A DNA stretch of 64,000 bases from Renibacterium sp043789415 (lineage in GTDB: Bacteria; Actinomycetota; Actinomycetes; Actinomycetales; Micrococcaceae). The stretch is taken from the NCBI RefSeq assembly GCF_043789415.1, contig NZ_JBDLLW010000004.1:62001-126000 (forward strand). Reading direction: 5' to 3'. The translations under genes and the position numbers were made by a program. Of the stretch, positions 41,988 through 51,236 are shown piece after piece. Below the pieces are notes generated by a model, which was not told where the DNA came from, made no database searches, and saw only the letters and a program-made list of their open reading frames with translations. Numbering within the stretch: position 1 is the stretch's first letter; every line of letters begins with the position of its first letter.

Positions 41988-42599
41988 CTAAGCGGTGACC
42001 GCTTGGGCCTTGTATTCTGCGGTCTTTTTCTGGCCGATCCTGTCGATCCAGGCCAGCGCCATCGCTGAGACGATGAAAGCCAGGTGAATCAAGGTCTGCC
42101 ACATCAGGATGCCACCGGCATGCTCCGAGGTTTCTGGATCTGTGTACAGTCCTTGGATCCCGATGAAGGAACGCAGCAGGTGAATCGAGGAGATGCCGAT
42201 GATCGACATCGCTAGCTTGGTTTTCAGCACATTGGCGTTCACATGGGAGAGCCACTCCGGCTGATCCGGGTGCCCCTTCAGATTGATCCTCGAGACGAAG
42301 GTCTCATAACCGCCGATGATGACCATGATCAAGAGGTTGGCGATCATCACCACGTCGACCAGGCCGAGCACAGCCAGCATCACCTTGGCCTCGGTCAGTT
42401 CACCACCGTGGTTGATCACCTCGTCGCCAAGGTGCCAGAGCTCTTTGACGAAAACCCAGACGTAGATCAACTGGGCCACGATCAGACCCAGATAGAGCGG
42501 CGCCTGCAACCAGCGGCTGAAGAAAATGAAACCGCCCAGCGTGCGAGGCGTGGCTTTGTTCAGGTAGTTATCATCGGTGGTGCTTTGATTCTGCGGCAC
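41988..42599 (-). CDS. UPF0114/TIGR00645 (YqhA-like) membrane protein
   Basis: 203-residue member of the YqhA-like UPF0114 family with four hydrophobic segments. Recognised by FFSRWLQAPLYLGLIVAQLIYVW, GLVDVVMIANLLIMVIIGGYETFVSRI and SSIHLLRSFI. Inner-membrane protein of unknown function. The 281 nt between it and the secreted-peptide gene contain no convincing ORF and are partly AT-rich. A minus-strand ORF at 41812-42255 is a frame shadow. Confidence 0.9.
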   Translation of the reverse strand: MPQNQSTTDDNYLNKATPRTLGGFIFFSRWLQAPLYLGLIVAQLIYVWVFVKELWHLGDEVINHGGELTEAKVMLAVLGLVDVVMIANLLIMVIIGGYETFVSRINLKGHPDQPEWLSHVNANVLKTKLAMSIIGISSIHLLRSFIGIQGLYTDPETSEHAGGILMWQTLIHLAFIVSAMALAWIDRIGQKKTAEYKAQAVTA

Positions 42600-42824
42600 G
42601 GTTTCTCCGGATGCTCGTCGTTGTGGCGGGTATTCGGGTGGTGAGTGAGGACCACTCTAGCCGAGCTCCGGCGAGCTGGTTCAGGATGGTCCTTACCTTC
42701 TCCCAACGCCTGTGCTTCGCTGTGGGTTCCTCGGACGTCTGGGCCCGAACCCCTCTCGATAGGTCAGTGACCCGGCGATAGCTTATTCACCGTGCAGCGG
42801 GCTATCCCGAAGCCGCTGGGCTAT

Positions 42825-42887
42825 CCCGGCATGAGTACGAGCAGGCCCGGCATGAGCACGATCAGCCCCGACGTGAGGACGAACAGC
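42825..42887. repeat. three imperfect 21-bp tandem repeats upstream of dapB
   Basis: Units begin CCCGGCATGAGTACGAGCAG, CCCGGCATGAGCACGATCAG and CCCGACGTGAGGACGAACAG. They end about 27 bp before the dapB -10 box, a position suited to an activator or repressor array. Confidence 0.8.
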
Positions 42888-42914
42888 CGGTCTCGGCGCC
42901 CGAGCCAGAAGCAT

Positions 42915-42920
42915 TAGGCT
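42915..42920 (+). promoter_or_regulatory. -10 box TAGGCT of dapB
   Basis: TAGGCT is 7 nt before the dapB ATG; with no ribosome site in that gap, dapB mRNA is probably leaderless. Confidence 0.55.
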
Positions 42921-42927
42921 TAGAAGC

Positions 42928-43671
42928 ATGGAAAAAATGCGGATCGCCGTGCTCGGAGCGAAGGGGCGGATGGGTCAAGCCGCCGTCGCTGCGGTGCAGA
43001 ACGCCTCCGATCTTGAGCTCGTCGCCGCCCTGGGCCGCGGGGACTCTCTTGAGGAACTCGTCACAGCCGGGGCTCAGCTGGTGATTGATCTGAGTGTGCC
43101 GGATGCTTCCGAGGCCAATGTCCGCTTCGCCGTAACCCACGGCATGCACGCCGTGGTCGGTACCACGGGCTGGGATGAGGCGAAACGGAAGTCCCTCGAA
43201 GAGCTACTGGCAGCGCACTCCGGCATCGGAGTGCTGATCGCGCCGAATTTCGCGCTCGGTTCGGTGCTCGCCACGCACTTCGCGGCCAAAGCCGCCAAAT
43301 ACTTTGACTCGGTAGAGATCATCGAACTCCATCACCCGGAAAAAATCGACGCTCCCTCGGGAACCGCGATCCGCACCGCGCAACTGATCGCCGAATCGCG
43401 GGACGGTCGCACTGCGCCTGACGCCACCAGCAAATCGCTCGACGGCGCCCGCGGCGCTCAAGTGCACGGCATCCCGGTGCACTCAGTGCGGCTCGCGGGG
43501 CTCTATGCACACCAAGAAGTGCTCCTCGGTTCGGTCGGGGAGCAACTGACCCTACGGCACGACTCTTTTGGTCAGGCCTCCTTCATGCCCGGCCTGCTGA
43601 TCGGCGTCCGCACCGTGTCGAGCCGCCCCGGGCTGACCTACGGCCTCGACGGATACTTGGAACTCGACTGA
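42928..43671 (+). CDS. dapB: 4-hydroxy-tetrahydrodipicolinate reductase
   Basis: 247-residue DapB of the lysine/meso-diaminopimelate pathway. The nucleotide-binding IAVLGAKGRMGQAAVAAV is at the N-terminus, GTTGWDEAK in the middle, and the substrate motif ELHHPEKIDAPSGTA (catalytic His, Lys) follows. The start is ATG 42928, or possibly the in-frame ATG 42937. Its partner dapA lies 1.3 kb downstream, as in other actinobacteria; diaminopimelate serves cell-wall peptidoglycan or lysine supply. Confidence 0.96.
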   Translation: MEKMRIAVLGAKGRMGQAAVAAVQNASDLELVAALGRGDSLEELVTAGAQLVIDLSVPDASEANVRFAVTHGMHAVVGTTGWDEAKRKSLEELLAAHSGIGVLIAPNFALGSVLATHFAAKAAKYFDSVEIIELHHPEKIDAPSGTAIRTAQLIAESRDGRTAPDATSKSLDGARGAQVHGIPVHSVRLAGLYAHQEVLLGSVGEQLTLRHDSFGQASFMPGLLIGVRTVSSRPGLTYGLDGYLELD

Positions 43672-44123
43672 TGCGCACTAAGATCTGGGTGGCCGCGATC
43701 TGCCTGCTGCTGGTTTTTTACTTAGTGGTCCTGGTACAGCGCTCGGTGCTGCTGCTTACGGACGCCAATCCGGTAGCCAAAGCCTTAGGAGCCGCGCTCA
43801 TCGTGCTGCCGCCGATCGGCGCCTGGGCGATGCTCCGGGAGCTTTTCTTCGGCGTCCGGATGGAAAAGTTGGCGAGCATCCTGGAAAAGGAGGGCGGACT
43901 GCCGGTGGACGATCTGCCGCGCACCCCCGGTGGCAGGATCGTCCGTGAAGCCGCCGACGCCGAATTCTTGAAGTACCAGCGCGAGGCGGAGGCAGCGCCG
44001 GAGGACTGGCGCTCCTGGTTCCGGCTCTCCTGCGCTTATGACGCCGCCGGTGACCGGAAACGGGCCCGCTCCTCGATGCGGGATGCTATCCGGCTGTACC
44101 GCAGCGCTCCCGCCGTCGGATAA
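43671..44123 (+). CDS. membrane protein with TPR-like tail
   Basis: 150 residues. Two hydrophobic helices (about 6-25 and 38-58) lead to a cytosolic C-terminal region reading as one tetratricopeptide-like hairpin (DWRSWFRLSCAYDAAGDRKRARSSMRDAIRLY). It starts on the A of the dapB TGA (TGATG), so it is co-translated. Proteins of this build follow dapB in many Micrococcales. Function unknown. Confidence 0.78.
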   Translation: MRTKIWVAAICLLLVFYLVVLVQRSVLLLTDANPVAKALGAALIVLPPIGAWAMLRELFFGVRMEKLASILEKEGGLPVDDLPRTPGGRIVREAADAEFLKYQREAEAAPEDWRSWFRLSCAYDAAGDRKRARSSMRDAIRLYRSAPAVG

Positions 44124-44172
44124 CCGCGCAGTAACTGATGAGCAGTACACACCCTGGAAGGATTCTGCGCTG

Positions 44173-44967
44173 ATGCATTTTGCTAGCAATCCACAGGACG
44201 GCGTCGCCCTCGCCTGGGAGGAGCACGGCAACCCGGAAGGCGAACCGCTGTTGCTAGTGCACGGCAGCGCCTTGTCGAAAGCAGTTTGGCGCGGCATGGG
44301 CTACCTCCGTGCCCTCGGTCCGAAGTATCGTCTGCTCACCATGGATCTGCGGGGTCACGGTCGGAGCGGCAAACCGCGGCAGCCCGAGGACTACCGGATG
44401 CCGCTCGTGATGGCCGATGTGCTCGCGGTGTTGGATGCGGCCGGGGTGGCCTCGGCGCATTTCCTGGGCTACTCCTTCGGCGCCCGGATCGGGTTCTCAC
44501 TCGGGGTGACGGCGCCCGAGCGGATGCGCAGCTTCATCTCAGCGGGCGGCAGCTACCGGATTTCCACGGGGTCGATCGGTCAGCTGTTCTTCCCAGAGTA
44601 CGACGCCGCTCTCGCCCAGCGGGGGATGGCCGGTTTTATCGATGGCTGGGAACATCGCCTCGGCCACCCGGTGGACCCGGTCACCAGAATGGCCTTTATG
44701 GCGAACGACCCGGTGGCTCTGCGAGCCTATTTCGCCCAGACCGAGCGCGGTGAAGGAGTTCCGGAGCAGCGTCTGGCGGAGTTCCAGATCCCCAGCCTGT
44801 TACTGGCGGGCTCTCTTGATGCCCAGCGGCTCGACGATTCACGGTATGCCGTGAGCCTGATGCCGCACGCCGAATTGCTTGAACTGCCCGGCCGAGACCA
44901 CGCCGACACGCTCTTCCCCGCAGGACCGGTGCTCGCCGTCATCGAACCCTTTTTGGACTCGCAGTGA
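44173..44967 (+). CDS. alpha/beta hydrolase
   Basis: 264-residue alpha/beta hydrolase. The oxyanion motif LLLVHGSALS, the strand MDLRGHGRSGKPR, the nucleophile elbow GYSFGA (Ser, about residue 103), the acid region LLLAGSLDAQRLDD and the catalytic His in GRDHAD are all visible. ATG 44173 has GGAAGG some 11 nt upstream; the open frame from 44038 overlaps the previous gene. Located between dapB and dapA, but with no evident role in that pathway. Confidence 0.88.
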   Translation: MHFASNPQDGVALAWEEHGNPEGEPLLLVHGSALSKAVWRGMGYLRALGPKYRLLTMDLRGHGRSGKPRQPEDYRMPLVMADVLAVLDAAGVASAHFLGYSFGARIGFSLGVTAPERMRSFISAGGSYRISTGSIGQLFFPEYDAALAQRGMAGFIDGWEHRLGHPVDPVTRMAFMANDPVALRAYFAQTERGEGVPEQRLAEFQIPSLLLAGSLDAQRLDDSRYAVSLMPHAELLELPGRDHADTLFPAGPVLAVIEPFLDSQ

Positions 44968-44999
44968 GGGTTCGTTCTTCGAATCTCAGCCGGAGCGGG

Positions 45000-45005
45000 T
45001 AACGT
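45000..45005 (+). promoter_or_regulatory. -10 box TAACGT of dapA
   Basis: TAACGT lies 7 nt before the dapA ATG, in leaderless spacing. Confidence 0.5.
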
Positions 45006-45012
45006 TTTACCT

Positions 45013-45933
45013 ATGGCCCCCCAGAAGCATTCGTACCCCTTCGGCACTTTGCTGACCGCCATGGTCACGCCTTTCAGCTCCGAAGGTGAGGTGGACTATC
45101 AGCAGGCCGCGCAACTCGCGGTGAAGCTGGTCGACGATGGATGCGACGGGCTCGTGGTGACCGGCACCACGGGGGAGACCTCAACACTGAGCGACGACGA
45201 AAAACTCAAGATGTTCCGCACGGTCAAAGAAGCCGTAGGCGATCGGGCAGCGATTATTGCCGGTACCGGCACCAGTGACACCAAGCATTCGGTTTCACTC
45301 TCCCAGCAGGCCGCTAAGCTCGGCGTCGATGGGCTGCTGATCGTCACCCCGTACTACAACAAGCCAAGCCAGTCCGGCGTGCAGGCACATTTCGAAACCA
45401 TCGCCTCCGCCACCGAGCTGCCGGTGATGGTCTATGACGTTCCGGGCCGTACCGGCATTCCGATCAGCACCGAGACTCTGATCCGGTTGGCAGATCATCC
45501 GCAGATCATCGCCCTGAAAGACGCCAAAGCGGATCTCGCGGCCACTACGCGGGTGATGGCGAACACTGATCTGCATATTTACTCGGGCGACGACGCCCTG
45601 ATTCTGCCGTGGATGGCCGCTGGAGCGGTGGGCCTGGTAGGCGTCACGACTCATCTGGCGACCAAGAAGTTCCGAGCCTTGATCGATGCTGCGCGATCAG
45701 GCGACTTCGCTACCGCGCGAACATTGCACTTTGAGCTGGAGCCCTTGTCCCGTGCCGTGATGACACGGATTCAGGGAGCTGTATCGGCCAAACAGATTTT
45801 GAAATGGCAGGGAGTCCTGCCGAACTCAGTGGTCAGATTGCCACTGGTGGAACCAAGCAGTGCGGAACTTGCCGTGATTAGAGCTGATCTGGAAGAGATC
45901 AGTTTTGATCTGGGGGCAAAATTCCCTGAATGA
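45013..45933 (+). CDS. dapA: 4-hydroxy-tetrahydrodipicolinate synthase
   Basis: 306-residue DapA, a class I aldolase condensing pyruvate with aspartate semialdehyde. GTTGETSTLSDDEK, LIVTPYYNKPSQSG, VMVYDVPGRTGI (catalytic Tyr region) and IIALKDAKAD with the Schiff-base Lys are clear. It precedes the RNase J gene by 10 nt, a pairing seen across actinobacteria. Confidence 0.97.
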   Translation: MAPQKHSYPFGTLLTAMVTPFSSEGEVDYQQAAQLAVKLVDDGCDGLVVTGTTGETSTLSDDEKLKMFRTVKEAVGDRAAIIAGTGTSDTKHSVSLSQQAAKLGVDGLLIVTPYYNKPSQSGVQAHFETIASATELPVMVYDVPGRTGIPISTETLIRLADHPQIIALKDAKADLAATTRVMANTDLHIYSGDDALILPWMAAGAVGLVGVTTHLATKKFRALIDAARSGDFATARTLHFELEPLSRAVMTRIQGAVSAKQILKWQGVLPNSVVRLPLVEPSSAELAVIRADLEEISFDLGAKFPE

Positions 45934-45943
45934 AAGAGACAGT

Positions 45944-47635
45944 ATGACCCAAGTAGCCCAACCCGGCTTGCGCACCCCGCCTAAACTTTCACCGGGAACG
46001 CTCCGGGTGGTCCCACTCGGTGGACTGGGCGAGATCGGCCGGAATATGGCCGTCTTCGAAATCGACGGCAAATTGCTCATTGTGGACTGCGGGGTGCTCT
46101 TCCCCGAGGAGACCCAGCCCGGCGTCGACCTGATCCTGCCCGATTTCTCCTACATCGAAGACCGCCTGGACGACGTCGTCGCCGTGGTGCTCACCCACGG
46201 TCATGAGGACCATATCGGCGCGGTTCCTTATCTGTTGCGACTGCGCAAGGACATCCCCTTGATCGGTTCGCAACTGACCCTGGCATTGATCGAGGCGAAG
46301 CTTCAAGAACACCGGATCAAGCCCTATACGATGGCTGTCTCCGAGGGACAGGTTGAGCAGCTCGGCCCCTTCGAATGCGAATTCGTCGCGGTAAACCACT
46401 CGATTCCGGATGCCCTCGCGGTTTTCATCCGGACCGCAGGCGGCAATGTGCTGCACACCGGCGACTTCAAAATGGACCAGTTGCCGCTCGATGGCCGGAT
46501 CACCGATTTGCGGGCTTTTGCCCGGCTCGGCGAAGAGGGCGTAGACCTCTTCATGGTGGACTCCACCAACGCTGATGTGCCCGGATTCACCACCGCCGAA
46601 CGCGAGATCGGTCCGACGCTGGATCGGCTTTTCGGGCAGGCTGAAAAGCGGATCATCGTGGCGTCCTTCTCCTCCCACGTGCACCGGGTGCAGCAGGTGC
46701 TCAACGCGGCGGCCTTACATCGCCGCAAAGTCGCCTTCGTGGGGCGTTCCATGGTGCGGAATATGGGCATCGCCGCTCAGCTGGGTTATCTCGACGTGCC
46801 GCCGGGAATCCTGGTGGATATCAAGAATGTGGACAACCTTCCGGATAGTCAGGTCGTGCTGATGAGTACCGGCTCGCAGGGCGAACCGATGGCCGCACTG
46901 TCCAGGATGGCCAATGGTGATCACCGGATCCAGGTGGGCCACGGCGATACCGTGATCCTGGCTTCCTCCTTGATCCCGGGTAATGAGAACGCCGTCTTCC
47001 GGGTGATCAACGGCTTGCTCAAGCTAGGCGCTGAAGTCATTCACAAGGGCAATGCCAAGGTTCACGTCTCCGGCCACGCCGCCGCGGGGGAGCTGCTGTA
47101 CTGCTACAACATCCTCAAGCCCAATAACGTGATGCCGGTGCACGGCGAGACTCGGCACCTGATCGCCAATGGCCGGATCGCCGAGAGCAGCGGGGTGCCC
47201 GCGGAGAACGTGCTGCTCACCGACGGCGGCACCGTGGTCGATCTGGTCAATCACCAGGCCAAAATCGTCGGCCAGGTGGAATGCGGATTCGTCTACGTCG
47301 ACGGCACCAGCATCGGTGAAGTCACCGAAACCGATCTGAAGGACCGGCGGGTGCTCGGCGACGAAGGATTTATCTCCATCGTCACCGTGGTGAACCGCAC
47401 CACCGGAAAGATCGTCAGCGGCCCGGAGATCCATGCGCGGGGCGTCGCCGAGGATGACGCGGTCTTTGACGAGATCATCCCGAAGATCAATGCTGCGCTC
47501 GAAGAAGCCGTGATGGCCTCGAAGGACCATACGAATTATCAGCTGCAGCAGGTGGTGCGCCGGGTGGTGGGTACCTGGGTGAACCGCAGGCTGCGGCGTC
47601 GTCCAATGATCGTCCCGGTGGTGCTGGAAGCATAA
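45944..47635 (+). CDS. rnj: ribonuclease J
   Basis: 563-residue metallo-beta-lactamase/beta-CASP ribonuclease with endo- and 5'-3' exonuclease activity. The zinc motif HGHEDHIGA (about residues 83-91), HTGDFKMD, FMVDSTNAD, SFSSHVHRVQQ of the beta-CASP domain and HVSGHAAAGEL are all present, with the short C-terminal domain. ATG 45944 has AAAGAGA upstream; a reading from 45905 overlaps dapA. Works with PNPase and other RNases in mRNA turnover and rRNA maturation. Confidence 0.96.
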   Translation: MTQVAQPGLRTPPKLSPGTLRVVPLGGLGEIGRNMAVFEIDGKLLIVDCGVLFPEETQPGVDLILPDFSYIEDRLDDVVAVVLTHGHEDHIGAVPYLLRLRKDIPLIGSQLTLALIEAKLQEHRIKPYTMAVSEGQVEQLGPFECEFVAVNHSIPDALAVFIRTAGGNVLHTGDFKMDQLPLDGRITDLRAFARLGEEGVDLFMVDSTNADVPGFTTAEREIGPTLDRLFGQAEKRIIVASFSSHVHRVQQVLNAAALHRRKVAFVGRSMVRNMGIAAQLGYLDVPPGILVDIKNVDNLPDSQVVLMSTGSQGEPMAALSRMANGDHRIQVGHGDTVILASSLIPGNENAVFRVINGLLKLGAEVIHKGNAKVHVSGHAAAGELLYCYNILKPNNVMPVHGETRHLIANGRIAESSGVPAENVLLTDGGTVVDLVNHQAKIVGQVECGFVYVDGTSIGEVTETDLKDRRVLGDEGFISIVTVVNRTTGKIVSGPEIHARGVAEDDAVFDEIIPKINAALEEAVMASKDHTNYQLQQVVRRVVGTWVNRRLRRRPMIVPVVLEA

Positions 47636-47680
47636 AGTGGGCACGGGGGCGAAATCCCAGAGAAACAGGGCTTCCACAGG

Positions 47681-47686
47681 TAGCGT
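47681..47686 (+). promoter_or_regulatory. -10 box TAGCGT of ftsK
   Basis: TAGCGT lies 6 nt before the ftsK ATG and no ribosome site intervenes. Confidence 0.45.
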
Positions 47687-47692
47687 GGGGGT

Positions 47693-50524
47693 ATGGCGAC
47701 TCGTACTTCCCCCGTGCGCCCAACCGCTAGTCGTGCCACTAAGGCAAATGGCAAGACCTCGACTGGCTCTGCTCGCACGCCCAAACACCCCGAACCCTCC
47801 CAACAAGCTGGCTCGGAGGTACAGCCTTGGCCGGTCCGAGCGATTGTCGGGCTGTGGCAAGGCATTGCCCACACCGTTGGTGGCGGCCTTCGCCGCGTCG
47901 GCCACGATGTCTCGGGCTTAGATCCGGCGCTGCGGCGTGATGGCAGCGCGCTGTTGTTGTTGCTGCTCGCGGTGGGCATCGCCACCTTCGAGTGGTGGGG
48001 GCTCAAAGGCTGGCTCGCCGACGGCGTGCACGGAGTGGTGAACGGCACTCTCGGCTGGATGGGCTTGCTGCTCCCTCTGATGCTGCTGATCTGCTCGATC
48101 GGTCAGTTCCGTCACCCCGAAAGCGTACGAGCCAATAACCGGATCGCGATCGGCTTCAGCATCATGACGGTGGCCGGGGCGGCTATTGCACATCTGGTGG
48201 CTGGCCAACCCAGCCTCTCTGCGGGTTTCGACGGCGTCAGCAAGGCCGGGGGAACCATCGGTTTCCTGGCGGCCACGCCGTTTTCCGCCGTGAACTTCTG
48301 GCTCGCGATCATCGCCTATATCGCAGTGGCTTTCGTGAGTCTGCTGATCGTCACCGCGACGCCATTCCGCGCTATCCCGTCCCGTTTGCGGCATCTTTAC
48401 GAGCATCTGATGGGCCAGGATCCGGCGCCGGAGTCCGACCGCGACGGGCACGACCAGAGCTACCTCTACGACCGAGATGCGGTTCAGCCGGAACCGAAGA
48501 AGAAACGTGTAAAGCGAGGTTTGTTCGGCCGGAAGAAAGATCACCAGGACAGTACCGAGCTCTTCGACGCGCTGAGCGGAGATGAAGCCTTCGAGCGTGC
48601 TTTAGTGGATGAGCCGGCCACCGAACCGGTAATCCCGCCGGGCGTCCGGCGTCCCACCAAGGCTGAGCTCGCCGCCGAGCAGCTGAAAGCTGCCCAAGGC
48701 ATCGGCGCAGCGGGTATCGGCACAGCGGCCGCAGCCCAGGTCGCTCCGGTGACTGAGGCACTCGCCACCTTGCCGGTGGTGCCTGAGAAGCCCACGGTCA
48801 GCCCGACCATCGCGGTGGCCAGAATTACCCCGCAGCCTCCCGCTACGCCCATCCCGCAGCGCTCCGAGCAGCTCAGCCTGGCCGGCGATGTGACCTACAC
48901 CCTGCCCAACTCCGATCTGCTGACTCCCGGCACGATGCCCAAAGAACGCACCGAGGCGAATGACGCCGTCGTCGCCGCGCTGACCAATGTGCTGACTCAA
49001 TTCGGGGTTGACGCCCAGGTGACCGGATTCTCCCGCGGTCCGACCGTGACGCGCTACGAGATCGAACTGGGTGCGGGCACCAAAGTGGAACGGGTCACCG
49101 CGCTGTCCAAGAACATCTCCTACGCGGTAGCGAGCGCTGATGTGCGCATTCTCTCGCCGATCCCCGGTAAGAGTGCGATCGGCATCGAGATTCCCAACAC
49201 CGACCGTGAAGTGGTTTCGCTGGGCGATGTGCTGCGTTCGCAGAACGCGCGCCGCACCGATCACCCGATGGTGATGGGTGTCGGCAAGGACGTCGAAGGC
49301 GGCTTCGTGGTCGCCAACCTGGCCAAGATGCCGCACCTTCTGGTGGCCGGTGCCACCGGTGCTGGTAAGTCCTCCTTCGTGAATTCGATGATTACCTCGA
49401 TTCTGATGCGTTCGACGCCGGATGAGGTCCGGATGGTGATGGTCGACCCGAAACGAGTCGAACTCACCGCCTACGAAGGCGTGCCGCACCTGATCACCCC
49501 GATCATCACTAACCCGAAGAAAGCTGCGGAGGCTCTGCAGTGGGTGGTGCGTGAGATGGATACGCGTTACGACGATCTCTCCAACTTCGGTTTCAAGCAC
49601 ATCGACGATTTCAACAAGGCAGTGCGCGCGGGCAAGGTCAAGCTGCCGCCGGACTCCAAACGGATTCTGAAGCCGTACCCGTACCTGCTGGTGATCGTGG
49701 ACGAGCTGGCCGATCTGATGATGGTGGCTCCGCGCGACGTGGAAGACTCCATTGTCCGAATCACCCAGCTGGCACGGGCTGCCGGCATCCACCTGGTGCT
49801 CGCCACGCAGCGCCCCTCGGTCGATGTGGTGACCGGTCTGATCAAGGCCAATGTGCCGTCTCGGATGGCCTTCGCCACTTCCTCGGTCACCGACTCCCGG
49901 GTGGTACTGGATCAGCCCGGTGCGGAGAAGCTGATCGGTCAGGGCGACGCGCTCTTCCTGCCGATGGGCGCCTCCAAGGCGATCCGGGTGCAGGGTGCCT
50001 GGGTCACCGAGTCCGAGATCCACCAGATCGTCGAGCATGTGAAGGGCCAGCTGCAAGCTGTCTACCGGGACGACGTCGCGGTCGAGGCGCCGAAGAAGCA
50101 GGTCGACGAAGAGATCGGCGACGACCTGGATGTGCTCTTGCAAGCCACGGAGCTCGTGGTGACCACCCAGTTCGGCTCCACCTCCATGTTGCAGCGCAAG
50201 TTGCGGGTCGGCTTCGCCAAGGCCGGGCGTCTGATGGACCTGCTGGAATCACGCGGCGTAGTGGGCCCCTCGGAAGGCTCCAAAGCCCGTGACGTCCTGG
50301 TGAAGCCGGATGACCTGGCGGCGACACTGGCCGCCATTCGGGGCGATGAACCGACAGCCGCGGTGGATCCGACGACTGCGGCCTTAGCCGCCAACGCCAA
50401 CGTGAATCAGGGCTATGGCACTGACCTAGTGGCAGAGGATCTGAACGCTCGTGCTCAGGCGGTCGACTACGGCGACGACGATGAGGACGGCGGAGAGGAC
50501 GCCTGGCAACTTACCGGGCGCTAA
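47693..50524 (+). CDS. ftsK: DNA translocase FtsK/SpoIIIE
   Basis: 943-residue septal DNA pump. Four to five membrane helices (about 80-220) are followed by an Ala/Pro-rich linker (about 240-420) and the RecA-like motor with Walker A GATGAGKSSF (about 551-560), Walker B-type LLVIVDELADLMM, and TQRPSVDVVTG. The C-terminal gamma winged-helix domain (FGSTSMLQRKLRVGFAKAGRLMDLLE, about 830-855) reads the polar chromosome sequences. A short acidic tail follows. It clears the chromosome from the closing septum. Confidence 0.96.
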   Translation: MATRTSPVRPTASRATKANGKTSTGSARTPKHPEPSQQAGSEVQPWPVRAIVGLWQGIAHTVGGGLRRVGHDVSGLDPALRRDGSALLLLLLAVGIATFEWWGLKGWLADGVHGVVNGTLGWMGLLLPLMLLICSIGQFRHPESVRANNRIAIGFSIMTVAGAAIAHLVAGQPSLSAGFDGVSKAGGTIGFLAATPFSAVNFWLAIIAYIAVAFVSLLIVTATPFRAIPSRLRHLYEHLMGQDPAPESDRDGHDQSYLYDRDAVQPEPKKKRVKRGLFGRKKDHQDSTELFDALSGDEAFERALVDEPATEPVIPPGVRRPTKAELAAEQLKAAQGIGAAGIGTAAAAQVAPVTEALATLPVVPEKPTVSPTIAVARITPQPPATPIPQRSEQLSLAGDVTYTLPNSDLLTPGTMPKERTEANDAVVAALTNVLTQFGVDAQVTGFSRGPTVTRYEIELGAGTKVERVTALSKNISYAVASADVRILSPIPGKSAIGIEIPNTDREVVSLGDVLRSQNARRTDHPMVMGVGKDVEGGFVVANLAKMPHLLVAGATGAGKSSFVNSMITSILMRSTPDEVRMVMVDPKRVELTAYEGVPHLITPIITNPKKAAEALQWVVREMDTRYDDLSNFGFKHIDDFNKAVRAGKVKLPPDSKRILKPYPYLLVIVDELADLMMVAPRDVEDSIVRITQLARAAGIHLVLATQRPSVDVVTGLIKANVPSRMAFATSSVTDSRVVLDQPGAEKLIGQGDALFLPMGASKAIRVQGAWVTESEIHQIVEHVKGQLQAVYRDDVAVEAPKKQVDEEIGDDLDVLLQATELVVTTQFGSTSMLQRKLRVGFAKAGRLMDLLESRGVVGPSEGSKARDVLVKPDDLAATLAAIRGDEPTAAVDPTTAALAANANVNQGYGTDLVAEDLNARAQAVDYGDDDEDGGEDAWQLTGR

Positions 50525-50531
50525 GCCAACG

Positions 50532-50586
50532 GTGTGTGGAGATCTACGCCTTATGAAGGCTCGATAAGGTGTAGATCCCCGCACAC
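50532..50586. repeat. intergenic hairpin element, family B copy 1
   Basis: GTGTGTGGAGATCTACGCC and GGTGTAGATCCCCGCACAC form a long hairpin with few mismatches around a short loop, 8 nt after the ftsK stop. It resembles the element at 56344-56400. There is no T-run. Confidence 0.75.
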
Positions 50587-50623
50587 GACCTCCATGCTCG
50601 ACGGAGCTTCGCTGGCCGCGAGC

Positions 50624-50629
50624 TAAGGT
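50624..50629 (+). promoter_or_regulatory. -10 box TAAGGT of pgsA
   Basis: TAAGGT is 7 nt before the pgsA GTG, in leaderless spacing. Confidence 0.45.
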
Positions 50630-50636
50630 AGATGCT

Positions 50637-51236
50637 GTGACTGAATCGGAAACGCGGCCGGCATCGGCGCTCAATATCGCCAATGCACTGACCGTGCTGC
50701 GCATCGCCATGGTGCCTTTTTTCATCTGGTTCTTGCTCGCGGATTCTGCTGAGTACTCCTGGTGGCGTTGGGCAGCATTACTGGTTTTCGCGGCCGCCAT
50801 CTACACCGACAAGCTCGACGGGGATCTGGCGCGCAGCCGGGGGCTGATCACCAACTTCGGCAAGATCGCCGATCCGATCGCGGATAAATTACTCATCGGC
50901 TCGGCGCTGATCATCCTCTCCACGCTGGGTGAATTGTCCTGGTGGATCACCCTGCCGATCTTAATTCGCGAAGTCGGCATCACGCTGCTCAGGTTCGTGG
51001 TGATCCGCTATGGTGTGATCCCCGCTTCGCGGGGAGGCAAGCTCAAAACCGTGCTGCAGACCGCGGCGATCCTGCTCTATTTGCTCCCGCTCACCCCGCA
51101 GTGGCCCTGGTTGGGAGTCGTGGCTCTGTCGGTGATGCTCGCGGCCTTCGTTGTCACCCTGTGGACCGGGGTGGACTACATTGTGCAAGCGGTCCGGCTG
51201 CGGCGTTCCAGCGCCGCGGAGGGAACAGCCCGGTGA
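50637..51236 (+). CDS. pgsA: CDP-diacylglycerol-glycerol-3-phosphate 3-phosphatidyltransferase
   Basis: 199-residue membrane enzyme making phosphatidylglycerol phosphate. The CDP-alcohol transferase motif is intact (DKLDGDLARSRGLITNFG followed by KIADPIADK), with several hydrophobic helices. GTG start 7 nt behind a -10 box. The stop overlaps the cinA start (GTGA), so both are co-translated. Confidence 0.94.
   Translation: MTESETRPASALNIANALTVLRIAMVPFFIWFLLADSAEYSWWRWAALLVFAAAIYTDKLDGDLARSRGLITNFGKIADPIADKLLIGSALIILSTLGELSWWITLPILIREVGITLLRFVVIRYGVIPASRGGKLKTVLQTAAILLYLLPLTPQWPWLGVVALSVMLAAFVVTLWTGVDYIVQAVRLRRSSAAEGTAR

Larger units (their letters stand above)
42600..42927. other. 328-nt intergenic region without a clear gene
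   Basis: Holds the divergent promoters of the UPF0114 and dapB genes. A small hairpin AGCTC-CGGC-GAGCT lies near 42663, GGGCTATCCCG occurs twice (about 42800 and 42819), and a 21-bp tandem repeat occupies 42825-42887. A 28-codon ATG ORF (42831-42917) runs through the repeat, but it has no ribosome site and is probably chance. Confidence 0.6.

Noticed and set aside
42831..42917. 28-codon ORF across the 21-bp repeats before dapB
   Set aside because: No ribosome site, low-complexity product, and it overlaps the dapB promoter.
48602..50143. 513-codon minus-strand ORF inside ftsK
   Set aside because: His- and Arg-rich composition typical of antisense frames; ftsK is intact on the + strand.
50942..51232. 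CinA with a long N-terminal extension
   Set aside because: It overlaps pgsA in another frame; the true start overlaps the pgsA stop at 51233.
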